From: a bacterium
GTDB lineage: Bacteria > Patescibacteriota > Minisyncoccia > Phycocordibacterales > PALSA-1337
Length of the DNA stretch: 60,356 nt
Direction: 5' to 3'
Assembly (NCBI GenBank): GCA_025355565.1
Contig: JANXZK010000020.1
Location: forward strand, 1-60,356
Shown here: positions 8,158-16,441 of the stretch, piece by piece
Position numbering within the stretch: position 1 is the first letter of the stretch
How the letters are laid out: every line of letters begins with the position of its first letter
The notes under the pieces: model-generated
Databases searched by the model: none
The model's input: the letters and a program-made list of their open reading frames with translations, nothing else
What the model was told of the DNA's origin: nothing
Position numbers and translations under genes: made by a program

Positions 8158-9846
8158 ATGAACAACACTGAAAAGAAAAATGGCATCATATATTGCAGGG
8201 TATCTTCGACGGAACAGGTTGAGGGCACTTCGCTCGAATCACAGCAGAAAATCTGTAGCGACTATGCCGTGCGCGAGAATATTAATGTACCCAAAATCTT
8301 CATTGAAAAGGGTGAATCAGCTAAAACAGCCGACCGCACTGAATTCATGTCAGCCATATCATTTTGTGGAGACAAGAAAAACAAAGTCGATTACTTCATT
8401 GTTTACAAGCTCGATAGATTTGCGAGAAACCAAGCAGATCACATTACAGTCAGGGAAACGCTTCGTAAGTACAAGGTGGAATTGAAATCCGTCACCGAAC
8501 CTATTGGCGACAGTCCTGTAGGCAAAATGATGGAAGGCATACTCTCCGCTTTCGCCGAATTCGATAACAATGTCAGAACAGAAAGAAGCGTAAACGGTAT
8601 GAAGGAACGCATCAAACAAGGCGTCTGGGTATGGGGTGCTCCCATTGGCTACCACAGGCTACAGAAGGGCGCTAACTTATCTCCGCATCCGACTTACGCG
8701 CCATACATCAAAATGATCTTCGAGGAATATTACAAGGGATCATACACTTACGATTCATTAGCCAAGTATATTACTGTCAGAGGATTCACGACAACTTCCG
8801 GAAAGCCGGCATTTCCGCAGCTCATTGAACGCATCATTAAGAATCCGATCTACTGCGGCATTATTAGAATTTGGGACATTGAAAGCGAAGGTAAATTCGA
8901 GCCCATCATCTCCCAAGATTTGTTCTACCAGTGCCAAGGAAGTGGCAGGAGGCACAAGAGTACGCCACGATCAGTTAAGAATCCAGAATTTCCGTTGAGA
9001 AAATTAACAGTATGCCAGTTTTGTGGCGAATCATTATTAACTGGTAGCAATGCAACCGGCCGCAAAGGAGTGAAATATCCTTACTACTATCACCAGAAAC
9101 AATCCTGTACTTACGCTAAATTCATTCCCAAAGAATCATTCGAGCAACTATTCGTGGAACATTTACACGAGATCAGCCCGAGCTTGAAATATGAGAATGC
9201 TTTCAAGACTATCGTTCTCGACATCTGGAAAAACAATTACAAAAGATTTGATGAAGAAAATAGACTGATCAACAGAGATGTAGACTCCTTAATTGACCAA
9301 CGTCAGCGTGTCTTTGACCTGCATCGTGAATGCACTTACTCCAACGAAGAATTTATCGATCAGAAGGAATTGATCAACAAGAAGATTGCTGGCAAAAAGT
9401 TACTTATTCACGACAAGAGCGTGGCCGAATTTAACATGGATGAAGCGCTTGAATATTGCTTCAGCTTCATCAGGAATTCAGCCGAATCTTGGCTCAAGAT
9501 GGCAGACAGACCAGAGAAGCGTCTCCGGTTCCAAAATTTGATCTTTGAGGAAAATTTGCCATTCACCGGAGAAAAATTTGGAACCACCAAACTAACGCCT
9601 ATATACAGCATATATCAGCAATTCTTAACAAATCCATCACAACTGGTGCCCCCACCAGGAATCTCGCCCTACGGGCGCTGTACAGGTTTCGCATTCTTCG
9701 TCCCTCGCAAGCTCGGGATTCAGAATATGCTCAACCTCTTCGATTTCTGGACGCGAGACGCGCAGGCGTCTCGCTTGGGGGCACAAAAATTCGCTTCGCT
9801 CATCTTTGTGCCCCCACCAGGAATCGAACCTGGATTTTCTCCTTAG
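8158..9846 (+). CDS. Large serine recombinase (integrase)
   Basis: Site-specific recombinase of 562 residues. IIYCRVSSTEQVEGTSLESQ holds the resolvase motif with nucleophile Ser16. YKLDRFARN and AEFDNNVRTERSVNGMKERI complete the catalytic domain (about 1-140). A Recombinase domain follows (WGAPIGYHRL to NPIYCGIIR), then a zinc ribbon (CQFCGES with QKQSCTYAKF) and a helical, partly coiled-coil region (about 360-440). The last about 70 residues are not normal protein: they read through a tRNA-3'-end duplicate (LVPPPGI), a 144-bp insert, and the antisense tRNA (FVPPPGIEPGFSP), stopping at TAG inside the tRNA. The functional C-terminus is probably near residue 495. Confidence 0.92.
   Translation: MNNTEKKNGIIYCRVSSTEQVEGTSLESQQKICSDYAVRENINVPKIFIEKGESAKTADRTEFMSAISFCGDKKNKVDYFIVYKLDRFARNQADHITVRETLRKYKVELKSVTEPIGDSPVGKMMEGILSAFAEFDNNVRTERSVNGMKERIKQGVWVWGAPIGYHRLQKGANLSPHPTYAPYIKMIFEEYYKGSYTYDSLAKYITVRGFTTTSGKPAFPQLIERIIKNPIYCGIIRIWDIESEGKFEPIISQDLFYQCQGSGRRHKSTPRSVKNPEFPLRKLTVCQFCGESLLTGSNATGRKGVKYPYYYHQKQSCTYAKFIPKESFEQLFVEHLHEISPSLKYENAFKTIVLDIWKNNYKRFDEENRLINRDVDSLIDQRQRVFDLHRECTYSNEEFIDQKELINKKIAGKKLLIHDKSVAEFNMDEALEYCFSFIRNSAESWLKMADRPEKRLRFQNLIFEENLPFTGEKFGTTKLTPIYSIYQQFLTNPSQLVPPPGISPYGRCTGFAFFVPRKLGIQNMLNLFDFWTRDAQASRLGAQKFASLIFVPPPGIEPGFSP
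9646..9825 (+). repeat. 18-bp direct repeat of the tRNA-Arg 3' end (att-like)
   Basis: GTGCCCCCACCAGGAATC occurs at 9646-9663 and again at 9808-9825, the second being the antisense of the tRNA-Arg T-arm and acceptor. The copies are 162 bp apart, so the recombinase frame continues through both. The 144 bp between them contain a 9-bp perfect hairpin, GCGAGACGC/GCGTCTCGC (9753-9774), and look non-coding. This is consistent with an insertion between two attachment cores, or two successive integrations. Confidence 0.75.
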
Positions 9847-9880
9847 GACGGAATTGTTCTATCCATTGAACTACAGGGGC
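9809..9880 (-). tRNA. tRNA-Arg(CCT)
   Basis: The minus strand gives GCCCCTG, D-arm GTTC/GAAC, anticodon loop GTCCTAA (anticodon CCT), T-arm CCAGG-TTCGATT-CCTGG, acceptor TGGGGGC and discriminator A; CCA is not encoded. Total length is 72 nt. The anticodon stem has an A-A mismatch at its base and the acceptor ends in two G-T wobbles. That would fit a tRNA whose 3' half was replaced by element-derived sequence at integration. The gene overlaps the end of the recombinase frame. Confidence 0.88.
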
Positions 9881-9963
9881 TTTGGAAATGAATCTTAGGT
9901 TTTGGAACTATACCACATTATTGACTTTTGCGGCATGATGAGTTTTCTGCTAGACTGATTCCC

Positions 9964-10251
9964 ATGACCCCAGAAGAGAAGTCATTGCTCGAACGTACAT
10001 GCAAAATGGTAGAGGATAACAATGCTATCCTCCATTCTATCCGTCGCACGAATAGGCTCTCTGTCATCATACGAGTGACATATTGGGTGCTCATATTGGT
10101 CATCAGCTTTGGAGCATATTATTTCATTCAACCTTATCTCACTATGATGCTCGGTCTATATAGTCAAGCGACAGGAGGTATTCATAGTATCCAAGGTGGT
10201 ATGGACACAGTGCAAAGCGCAACGGATTCGATCAAAGAATTGTTGAGGTAG
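9964..10251 (+). CDS. Small single-span membrane protein, unknown
   Basis: A 95-residue protein starting MTPEEKSLLERTCKMVEDNN. It has a basic segment (SIRRTNRLSVIIR), one or two hydrophobic segments (VTYWVLILVISFGAYYFI), and a Gly/Ser-rich C-terminal tail with regularly spaced residues. I recall similar small membrane proteins in Parcubacteria but know no function. TTG at 9928 would also open the frame, but an extended -10 (TGC then TAGACT, 9951-9956) lies 7 nt before ATG 9964. That supports the ATG as a leaderless start. Confidence 0.7.
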   Translation: MTPEEKSLLERTCKMVEDNNAILHSIRRTNRLSVIIRVTYWVLILVISFGAYYFIQPYLTMMLGLYSQATGGIHSIQGGMDTVQSATDSIKELLR

Positions 10252-10269
10252 TAAAGGACGAAGTATTTT

Positions 10270-10342
10270 GCCGAGGTAGCTCAGTTGGTAGAGCATTCCC
10301 CTGAAGAGGGAAGGGTCACCAGTTCGATCCTGGTCCTCGGCA
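10270..10342 (+). tRNA. tRNA-Phe(GAA)
   Basis: Acceptor GCCGAGG/CCTCGGC, D-stem GCTC/GAGC, anticodon stem TTCCC/GGGAA with loop CTGAAGA (anticodon GAA), five-nt variable loop, T-stem ACCAG/CTGGT, discriminator A. All stems pair. CCA is not encoded. Confidence 0.95.
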
Positions 10343-10357
10343 CAAAGTAGATGAGCA

Positions 10358-10405
10358 CCACTCATATTTCCACTGATGGGAAAAGCATCAGTGGAAGGGA
10401 AGTGG
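10358..10405. terminator. Hairpin downstream of tRNA-Phe
   Basis: TCCACTGATG (10369-10378) pairs perfectly with CATCAGTGGA (10386-10395). An outer ACCACT pairs with AGTGGT across asymmetric loops. There is no T-tract, so it may be a processing or termination structure for the tRNA transcript. Confidence 0.5.
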
Positions 10406-10414
10406 TTCTGGTTC

Positions 10415-10436
10415 CTCATGTCCCTGCAAACATGAG
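10415..10436. repeat. Short hairpin CTCATGT/ACATGAG
   Basis: Seven-bp perfect stem with an eight-nt loop, directly after the larger hairpin. Function unknown. Confidence 0.4.
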
Positions 10437-10526
10437 ATCATCTATCACATCATCATGATGGTCACAAAGTATTAGATTCGTAAGAGTTATGTCGACGCAT
10501 AACTACATACAGGCTAACAAATAGTA

Positions 10527-10600
10527 GATAAAATCCTGATGAATTTTTGATAAAAATTCGATAAAAAAAGAATCAAATTTCGATAAAATATAGATAAAAA
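10527..10600 (-). repeat. TTTATC-rich repeat array, copy 1
   Basis: Read on the minus strand, this segment contains about five TTTATC units separated by A/T tracts. It matches the segment at 35641-35727 closely, sharing the run TTTTATCGAAATTTGATTC, a following poly-T stretch and the end TTTTATCAAAAATTCAT. The left 20 bases, on the plus strand, are identical to 53595-53614. It lies downstream of the response regulator gene. Confidence 0.75.
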
Positions 10601-10642
10601 CTATTTTGGACGAAAAGCTAGTGAGGACTCGTCAGATAACTG

Positions 10643-11341
10643 TTATAAATCATAGGCATCTCGGAGATGTTCGGGGGTGTCGATGATGTAGCCACGACCT
10701 GGAATATTGGCAATAAGGCTCGGTTTTCGACCGACATTGAGCTTCTTTCGTAGGTTTCGGATATGCGCTTCGACGGTATTTGAGAACGGATTGCTGTCAG
10801 CTGTCCAGACATGTTCCATGATGAGCGCACGAGAAAGAACGGTTCCTGCATGCTTCACCATGTATTCGAGCAAGCAAAATTCCTTCCGGGTGATCTTCAA
10901 TCGACGGTTGCCTCTCATGACTATGCTCCTTTCCGAATCGATCTTTAGGTCATGTATCTGGAGCGTAGGGATATCCGCTTTCCTTGGTCTACGTGAGAGC
11001 AATTTGATCCGCGCCATCAGTTCCTGGAGAGCGAAAGGTTTGGTCATGTAGTCATCAGCTCCGGACTCGAAGGCGGCGACTTTGATATCGGGATCCTCGG
11101 TCACAGAGAGGAAAATGATCGGAGTAGTCTTGCCGAGCGCACGGATCTCTCGAGTCACCGCCAGGCCGTCTTTCTTTGGCATCGAATAGTCGAGAATGAT
11201 CATGTCATGTTCAAAGCTTCTAGCCATAAATGAGCCTTCATTGCCATCATGGGCGACCTCGACAGTGTGACCCGCAGACTTTAGACCACTGCAGAGCGCT
11301 TCAGATACAGAAATGTCATCTTCGATGATGAGTATCTTCAT
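10643..11341 (-). CDS. OmpR/PhoB-family response regulator
   Basis: A 232-residue two-component regulator. The receiver domain (1-115) begins MKILIIEDD with the acidic pair. MIILDYSMPKKDG carries the phosphorylatable Asp51, and DDYMTKPF the conserved Lys. A winged-helix domain (about 130-225) includes LKITRKEFCLLEYMVKHAG, RNLRKKLN and RGRGYII-like IPGRGYIID. It would bind DNA as a dimer after phosphorylation. No histidine kinase gene is adjacent, so it is an orphan here. The gene is flanked on its 3' side by the TTTATC array. Confidence 0.93.
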   Translation of the reverse strand: MKILIIEDDISVSEALCSGLKSAGHTVEVAHDGNEGSFMARSFEHDMIILDYSMPKKDGLAVTREIRALGKTTPIIFLSVTEDPDIKVAAFESGADDYMTKPFALQELMARIKLLSRRPRKADIPTLQIHDLKIDSERSIVMRGNRRLKITRKEFCLLEYMVKHAGTVLSRALIMEHVWTADSNPFSNTVEAHIRNLRKKLNVGRKPSLIANIPGRGYIIDTPEHLRDAYDL

Positions 11342-11457
11342 ATTGAATTTAAGTATATGCGCATGTATACAAAATGCAAGCCTCTATTGAGTTTGTCACA
11401 CTTTCTTGGTACTATATGGGGCACAATCTCTTATAAACTAAGTGTAATTTTTATACC

Positions 11458-11925
11458 ATGCCTACAGATGTACAATATCTAACCAGTGAAAAGCGCGCAG
11501 AGTTAGAAAAAGAATTAAATTTTCTCAAGAGCGAGAGGCGCAAAGAGGTCGCTGAACATTTAGAATATTCAAAAAAGCTTGGCGATCTTTCGGAGAACGC
11601 CGAATATCATCAGGCTCGCGAAGAGCAAGCTCTGGTCGAGGACCGTATCTCGAGATTGGAGACTCTATTGAAGAGCGCTGTCATGATCGGTGAAGGAGGG
11701 AAAGAGATGGTAACGATCGGTTCAACATTCCGATTGCAGAAAGACGGTGATAACAAGTCGTATATATATACCATTGTCGGATCAGAAGAGGCTGATATGA
11801 CTCATGGCAAGATATCGAACATTTCTCCACTCGGATCTGCTCTCCTTGGTCATAAAAAAGGTGAGAAAGTAAAAGTGGTGACTCCAAAAGGAACGATAGA
11901 GTACACGATAGTTATTATAAAATAA
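11458..11925 (+). CDS. greA: Transcription elongation factor GreA
   Basis: A 155-residue factor that rescues backtracked RNA polymerase by stimulating transcript cleavage. The N-terminal coiled coil starts YLTSEKRAELEKELNFLKSE. LGDLSENAEYHQAREEQ contains the acidic tip (the D and E of DLSENAEY) that reaches the polymerase active site. The C-terminal FKBP-like domain ends GSALLGHKKGEKVKVVTPKG. Length is normal. TGTAAT at 11443-11448 is a possible -10, 9 nt before the ATG. It is followed by lysS after a 59-nt spacer containing a hairpin repeat. Confidence 0.96.
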   Translation: MPTDVQYLTSEKRAELEKELNFLKSERRKEVAEHLEYSKKLGDLSENAEYHQAREEQALVEDRISRLETLLKSAVMIGEGGKEMVTIGSTFRLQKDGDNKSYIYTIVGSEEADMTHGKISNISPLGSALLGHKKGEKVKVVTPKGTIEYTIVIIK

Positions 11926-11970
11926 AGTAAACAGTAAACCGAATATTGTGATTACCGATTACTGTATACT
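11926..11970. repeat. AGTAAACAGTAA-type intergenic element
   Basis: AGTAAACAGTAAACCG on the left is the imperfect inverse of the right side (ATTACCGATTACTGTATACT), making a hairpin between greA and lysS. The same AGTAAAC/CAGTAA vocabulary recurs at 13488-13520, 20091-20114 and 35774-35859. Confidence 0.6.
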
Positions 11971-11984
11971 GATATCTAATCCAA

Positions 11985-13487
11985 ATGGCATCGATCGATG
12001 AACTTCGCACAACTAGATTGAATAAATTGGCATTACTAGAAAAGGCTGGAATGGATCCTTATCCAGCTAAAGTGCCACGAAGTTTTTGTCTCGAGGATGC
12101 AAAGAAGGATTTTGCGCAATTCGAAAAGTCGGCGGAGAAGGTATCTCTGTGTGGACGCATCATGGCCATCCGCGGACAAGGCGCTATCTTGTTCCTAGTG
12201 CTCGATGATGGAAAAGCGGCTTTTCAAGCAGTCATCAAGAAAGACGTTCTGGATGTAAGATTGTTCGAGTTGTTTACTGCGACTATCGATATCGGTGATA
12301 TCGTCAGTGTCACTGGGACATTCATGACTACTCAAAGAGGTGAACAGAGCATTTTGGTCACATCATGGACTATCGCTGTCAAGGCACTGTTGCCACTACC
12401 AGAAAAGTGGCACGGTCTCACTGATCCTGATGAGAAATTCCGCAAGAGATATCTAGATTTCATCATGGACAAAGCGGCGCGCGACATATTCTATAAAAAG
12501 GCCAAATTCTGGGAAGTTGTACGCACGATCATGAAAGAAGAGGGTTTTTTGGAAGTCGAGACACCGACTCTGGAGACGACGACGGGTGGCGCGGAAGCTA
12601 CTCCATTCAAGACGCATCACAATGATCATGACATGGACGTTTTCCTGCGTATTTCTGTCGGAGAATTGTGGCAAAAGAGGCTCATGGCTGGAGGTTTCCC
12701 AAAAACATTTGAGATCGGTCGTGTCTACAGGAATGAAGGTTCGAGCCCTGAACATATGCAGGAGTTCACAAATCTCGAATTTTACTGGTCATACGCGGAT
12801 TATAACGACGGTATGGAGTTTGTGACCAGGATGTATCGGCGCATCGCCACGGAAGTCTTTGGCACCACCAAGTTTACGTACAAGGAGCACACTTTCGACC
12901 TGGCAGATGAATGGGTGAAGATAGACTATGCTCTAGAGATCTTGAAGCAGACAAACATCGATATACACAAAGCTACTGATGAGGAGATCGTCGAAAGGTT
13001 GCGATCATTGAAAGTAGGGTATGATGGCTTGAACCGTGAACGTCTCGTTGATACGTTATGGAAATATTGTCGCAAGAACATCGCTGGTCCGGCATTCCTG
13101 ATCAATCATCCTGTACTCGTCGCACCGCTCGCAAAGAGGGTGAGTGAAGCTGGATCAAAAATAATGAATGAAAATGGTGGAAATGGATATAGTGGAGTTG
13201 TGCAGATGTTTCAACCGATCATTGCCGGCTCCGAGATCGGTCGTGGTTATTCGGAACTGAATGACCCGATAGATCAGCGCAAACGTTTTGAAGATCAGGC
13301 GAGATTATTGAAAGGCGGCGATACAGAAGCGATGATGGCAGATGATGAATTCGTAGAGATGCTCGAACACGGTATGCCACCTACTTGTGGTTATGGTTTT
13401 GGTGAGAGGCTATTTGCGGTGTTGACTAACAAGCCGCTACGCGAGGTTACGATGTTTCCACTGATGAAAGGTAAGGGGAAGGAGTGA
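11985..13487 (+). CDS. lysS: Lysyl-tRNA synthetase, class II
   Basis: A 500-residue class II enzyme charging tRNA-Lys. The N-terminal OB-fold is at about 50-130 (VSLCGRIMAIRGQGAILFLV). The catalytic domain carries FLEVETPTLETTTGGAEATP, motif 2 FEIGRVYRNEGSSPEHMQEF, and motif 3 at the C-terminus as CGYGFGERLFAVLTNKPLRE. The motif 3 wording (GYGFGER rather than GIGIDR) differs from textbook LysRS but keeps the essential Arg. LysS follows GreA as in many bacteria. It is followed by the TTATACACA site and the promoter of the next gene. Confidence 0.95.
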   Translation: MASIDELRTTRLNKLALLEKAGMDPYPAKVPRSFCLEDAKKDFAQFEKSAEKVSLCGRIMAIRGQGAILFLVLDDGKAAFQAVIKKDVLDVRLFELFTATIDIGDIVSVTGTFMTTQRGEQSILVTSWTIAVKALLPLPEKWHGLTDPDEKFRKRYLDFIMDKAARDIFYKKAKFWEVVRTIMKEEGFLEVETPTLETTTGGAEATPFKTHHNDHDMDVFLRISVGELWQKRLMAGGFPKTFEIGRVYRNEGSSPEHMQEFTNLEFYWSYADYNDGMEFVTRMYRRIATEVFGTTKFTYKEHTFDLADEWVKIDYALEILKQTNIDIHKATDEEIVERLRSLKVGYDGLNRERLVDTLWKYCRKNIAGPAFLINHPVLVAPLAKRVSEAGSKIMNENGGNGYSGVVQMFQPIIAGSEIGRGYSELNDPIDQRKRFEDQARLLKGGDTEAMMADDEFVEMLEHGMPPTCGYGFGERLFAVLTNKPLREVTMFPLMKGKGKE

Positions 13488-13520
13488 TCAGTATACAATA
13501 AACAGTAATCTGAAATCGGA
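13488..13520. repeat. AGTAAAC/CAGTAA-type intergenic element
   Basis: Contains CAGTATACAATAAACAGTAA directly after lysS, similar in vocabulary to the elements at 11926 and 35774. TTATACACA follows at 13524-13532 and matches the DnaA-box consensus TTATNCACA. Confidence 0.45.
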
Positions 13521-13554
13521 TAGTTATACACAGTCAAATGTTTGTGAGAGGTGT

Positions 13555-13560
13555 TATAAT
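13555..13560 (+). promoter_or_regulatory. -10 TATAAT of a leaderless promoter
   Basis: A perfect TATAAT hexamer ends 6 nt before ATG 13567. With initiation about 7 nt after the hexamer, transcription would begin at or next to the start codon. It is the clearest example of the pattern also seen at 31812, 44220, 45712 and 58461. Confidence 0.7.
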
Positions 13561-13566
13561 TTCATC

Positions 13567-16389
13567 ATGAAAAAAGATGATGGATATGTTGCTGCATTGA
13601 TCGCTGCCACACTCCTTCTCGTCGTCATTCTAGTCGGATCCATCAAGTTCGTGATCGCTCAATCTAGTTCTCTGGCCGTCGCTATCGATCCACGAACACA
13701 GACAGCTCAAGTATCTGGAGCGGTCGGTAATGTCTATAATTTGCCATGTCCTTCTTCGAAGAATCTGTACTCGGTGATGGTAAATGGATTCAATGATCGC
13801 ATTGACAATGCTAGTGTCAAGGCGCCTTCCAATGCAACTACTGATCCTGCCAGGAATACAGATTTCTTGAAAAGTTGGGTTTCTGGTTTGAATTTTTCTG
13901 GTCACAGCGCCGATCACACTGGTACGGACCATTATGGATATACTCTGATAAGTCCTCGACATGCCGTGAGCGCGTGGCACCTCAATGGTTACGGTGTGTT
14001 TGTTGGACAGGATGTTATTTTTCATAGTTCTAAGGGTGATCATACAGTCAAGGTTGCTGGAATGAAACAAGTCAGCGGAACTGATATTGCGGTTGTCGTC
14101 TTTGATCAGGATTTACCACCAGATGTTGCTTACTATCCGATATTGACGAGTGACGATATGTTCACTTATGGTGTGAGAGATGTGCCAGTGATATTCTATT
14201 CTCAAACAGGAGATTTCCTCATACGAGAAGCTATCGCAACTCTCTATGGCGGCTCTAACGCTTCCGTTTCGTTGATTACATACCCTTCAGGTTCGAAATA
14301 TCGTCCATTTGGTTTTGAATTGAATGATATCTCTCAACCGAATGTGCTGACTGCGTCTGCGTATCCGGGAGATTCAGGCCGCCCAGGATTTTATCTCATC
14401 GGCAATAGCTTGGTCCTCAATTCTACACAAACTACTGGCGATATGGCACAACTTCTCGGAGCGCATGTGAGTCTGATCAACCAAACGATGACAGAGCTCG
14501 ATAGTGGTCTTTCCGTGCCAGTGACTAGTGGTTATAGGGTAACGACGCTCGGTATGTCATGTTTTACTCCATTCTCGATGACATCGATACCGGCACAAAC
14601 ATTCGATCTAAATAGCAATAACGGTTCTATGATTGGGAAGGTTGCTTATACGAGGTCAGGTGACTTTGCCTCTACTACAAATTTCACGATTGTTGGTGGA
14701 AATATTGATGATGAGTTTTCTATCGATGTTGATGGACGGCTCAGACTCGCGAATCTTTCTGCTTTCGTCGCGGCACATCGTTCCAAGTATAATCTCGCAT
14801 TAAAGATGTTTGAAGTGTGGTTGGACGGCGAGACTCGCACAGTTCAAGGGGAAGTCACCATCAATGTTTCGAATAGTGCCCCAGTTCTCGCGCCGATAGG
14901 CAACAAGTCTGTGGATGCGAATAGCAATCTGAGTTTCACGATTACCGCCACCGATCCAGACGGCGGCACTCTCACGTATTCAGCGGAGGGTTTACCATCA
15001 GGTGCGACTTTCAATGCTTCGACTGGAGCCTTTTCTTGGACACCAGTATTGGCAGAGTCTGGTAGTAGTCGTACGGTAACTTTTAAGGTCGATGATTCCC
15101 TGGGATCAATAGATTCGGGGACTGTTACGTTGTCGGTTAGTCTTGGTCGTTATAGTATACGTACGGTACCGATTGTGATTTCCGCGATATCTGCAGGTAC
15201 TCCGGGACGAACTTCCGCCACTATCACCTGGACAACTGATAAAACATCTTCGTCAAAGGTTGAATATGGTCTGACCAATGCATATGGGAGTAGTACGGCT
15301 ATCAGTTATACGTGGGTTAAATCGCATAGCCAGACTCTGTCAAATCTGTTGTCACATACGACATACCATTTCCGCGTGTCATCAAATGATCCCGTAAATA
15401 ATGCGCCAAATATATCCGCTGATCAGACGTTTACCACCGCCGCCGATCCTATTGTCGAAACGATTGTACCAGACGTAACTGCGCCTGTCGTCACTCCGCC
15501 ACCACCGGATGTCACCTCGCCAATCGTCACTTTGCCAAATAGATCGCCCGTCGCCGACGCTGGACTGAATATTTCTACTACCATACCTGCATCCGCTAGC
15601 CTGTCAGCTTCAGCTTCATCCGATCCGGATGGTGATGTACTCACATATTCTTGGTCGAAGGTTTCGGGTCCTGGTACAGTGACATTCTCCAATATTTCGA
15701 ACGTTTCCACAGCTGTCACTTTTTCAGAGGCGGGAACATATGTTCTAGAAGTTAGAGTTTCTGATGGATCTCTAAACTCTACAGATCGCGTGAATGTGAC
15801 TGCAAATCTGGTTCCAGTTACAACGTACACTCTGACAGCCTCGGCAGGTTCTCACGGTTCTATCAGTCCTCTCGGCGCCACGACGGTGAATTCCGGAGGC
15901 AGTCAAGTTTATGTCGTCACTCCAGCGACAGGATATCAGGTTGCGAATGTGACCGTAGACGGGTCCTTGGTGTCCTTGTTGAATAGTAAGTACACATTTG
16001 CCAATGTTACCGCCAGTCACAGTATTTCCGTAAGCTTTACGCAGGTTGTCGTTCCGCAACCGCCATATGTCCCGACTCCGGTCGTTAATCAGGTGCCAAA
16101 TCCAACATCATCGCAGGCAGACGACTCATCGGACATCGTGACGCAAAATTTCGTGTCATCGCCCGCGCCCAAGGCCACCAATGCTTCGACGACCGACCCT
16201 ATCTATGAACTTTCCTTATTGACTGCCACGTCCACAGATTTGAATTTTACCGATCCGCCAACTCTGTCAGAATTTGTAGCCTCATTTGTTACAGAAAAGT
16301 TTGATAAGGTAGTTTCCACAATTCGATATGTTATTGATAAAGTTGTAAGTGGTTTGAGTTATACGATGTCGTCACCGAGTACAGAGTAG
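13567..16389 (+). CDS. Membrane-anchored trypsin-like protease with Ig/FN3/PKD-type modules
   Basis: A 940-residue surface protein. An N-terminal hydrophobic segment (about 8-30) acts as anchor or signal. Residues about 110-330 look like a trypsin-fold domain. The triad candidates are His138 (AVSAWHLNGYG), Asp173 (GTDIAVVVFD) and Ser270 (YPGDSGRPGF, compare GDSGGP). Later modules are a putative Ig domain (APVLAPIGNKSVDANSNLSF), a fibronectin III-like domain (SATITWTTDKTSSSKVEYGL), a PKD-like domain (SPVADAGLNI to TYVLEVRVSDGSL), and a GSISP.G bacterial repeat module. A Pro/Thr-rich linker joins some. There is no sorting motif at the C-terminus. Its job could be adhesion or cleavage of host proteins. 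Confidence 0.8.
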   Translation: MKKDDGYVAALIAATLLLVVILVGSIKFVIAQSSSLAVAIDPRTQTAQVSGAVGNVYNLPCPSSKNLYSVMVNGFNDRIDNASVKAPSNATTDPARNTDFLKSWVSGLNFSGHSADHTGTDHYGYTLISPRHAVSAWHLNGYGVFVGQDVIFHSSKGDHTVKVAGMKQVSGTDIAVVVFDQDLPPDVAYYPILTSDDMFTYGVRDVPVIFYSQTGDFLIREAIATLYGGSNASVSLITYPSGSKYRPFGFELNDISQPNVLTASAYPGDSGRPGFYLIGNSLVLNSTQTTGDMAQLLGAHVSLINQTMTELDSGLSVPVTSGYRVTTLGMSCFTPFSMTSIPAQTFDLNSNNGSMIGKVAYTRSGDFASTTNFTIVGGNIDDEFSIDVDGRLRLANLSAFVAAHRSKYNLALKMFEVWLDGETRTVQGEVTINVSNSAPVLAPIGNKSVDANSNLSFTITATDPDGGTLTYSAEGLPSGATFNASTGAFSWTPVLAESGSSRTVTFKVDDSLGSIDSGTVTLSVSLGRYSIRTVPIVISAISAGTPGRTSATITWTTDKTSSSKVEYGLTNAYGSSTAISYTWVKSHSQTLSNLLSHTTYHFRVSSNDPVNNAPNISADQTFTTAADPIVETIVPDVTAPVVTPPPPDVTSPIVTLPNRSPVADAGLNISTTIPASASLSASASSDPDGDVLTYSWSKVSGPGTVTFSNISNVSTAVTFSEAGTYVLEVRVSDGSLNSTDRVNVTANLVPVTTYTLTASAGSHGSISPLGATTVNSGGSQVYVVTPATGYQVANVTVDGSLVSLLNSKYTFANVTASHSISVSFTQVVVPQPPYVPTPVVNQVPNPTSSQADDSSDIVTQNFVSSPAPKATNASTTDPIYELSLLTATSTDLNFTDPPTLSEFVASFVTEKFDKVVSTIRYVIDKVVSGLSYTMSSPSTE

Positions 16390-16394
16390 TAATG

Positions 16395-16414
16395 TTATCA
16401 ACAGGTTATCCACT
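16395..16414. promoter_or_regulatory. Two DnaA-box-like sites upstream of mraZ
   Basis: TTATCAACA (16395-16403) and TTATCCACT (16406-16414) each differ from TTATCCACA at one position and are spaced 11 bp apart, start to start. They could link expression of the division cluster to DnaA, but chance is not excluded. Confidence 0.4.
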
Positions 16415-16441
16415 GTTATTTTATTGTGTATTCATATTGAG

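Larger units (their letters stand above)
7035..9825 (+). mobile_element. Integrative element with HUH Rep and serine recombinase, at tRNA-Arg
   Basis: Three co-directional genes form a compact module: an HUH rolling-circle Rep (7285-7959), a 61-aa protein overlapping it by 4 nt (7956-8141), and a large serine recombinase (8158-9846) that reads into the 3' end of a tRNA-Arg gene. Integrase adjacent to a tRNA 3' end is the classic arrangement of an integrated element. The right end is at the tRNA (9808-9825). The left end is uncertain; 7035 is only the hairpin upstream of rep. An 18-bp duplicate of the tRNA 3' end at 9646-9663 marks an extra junction. Confidence 0.7.

Noticed and set aside
10527..10600. 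Replication origin
   Set aside because: TTTATC units are only half DnaA boxes, and dnaA, dnaN and a clear box cluster are absent from the window.
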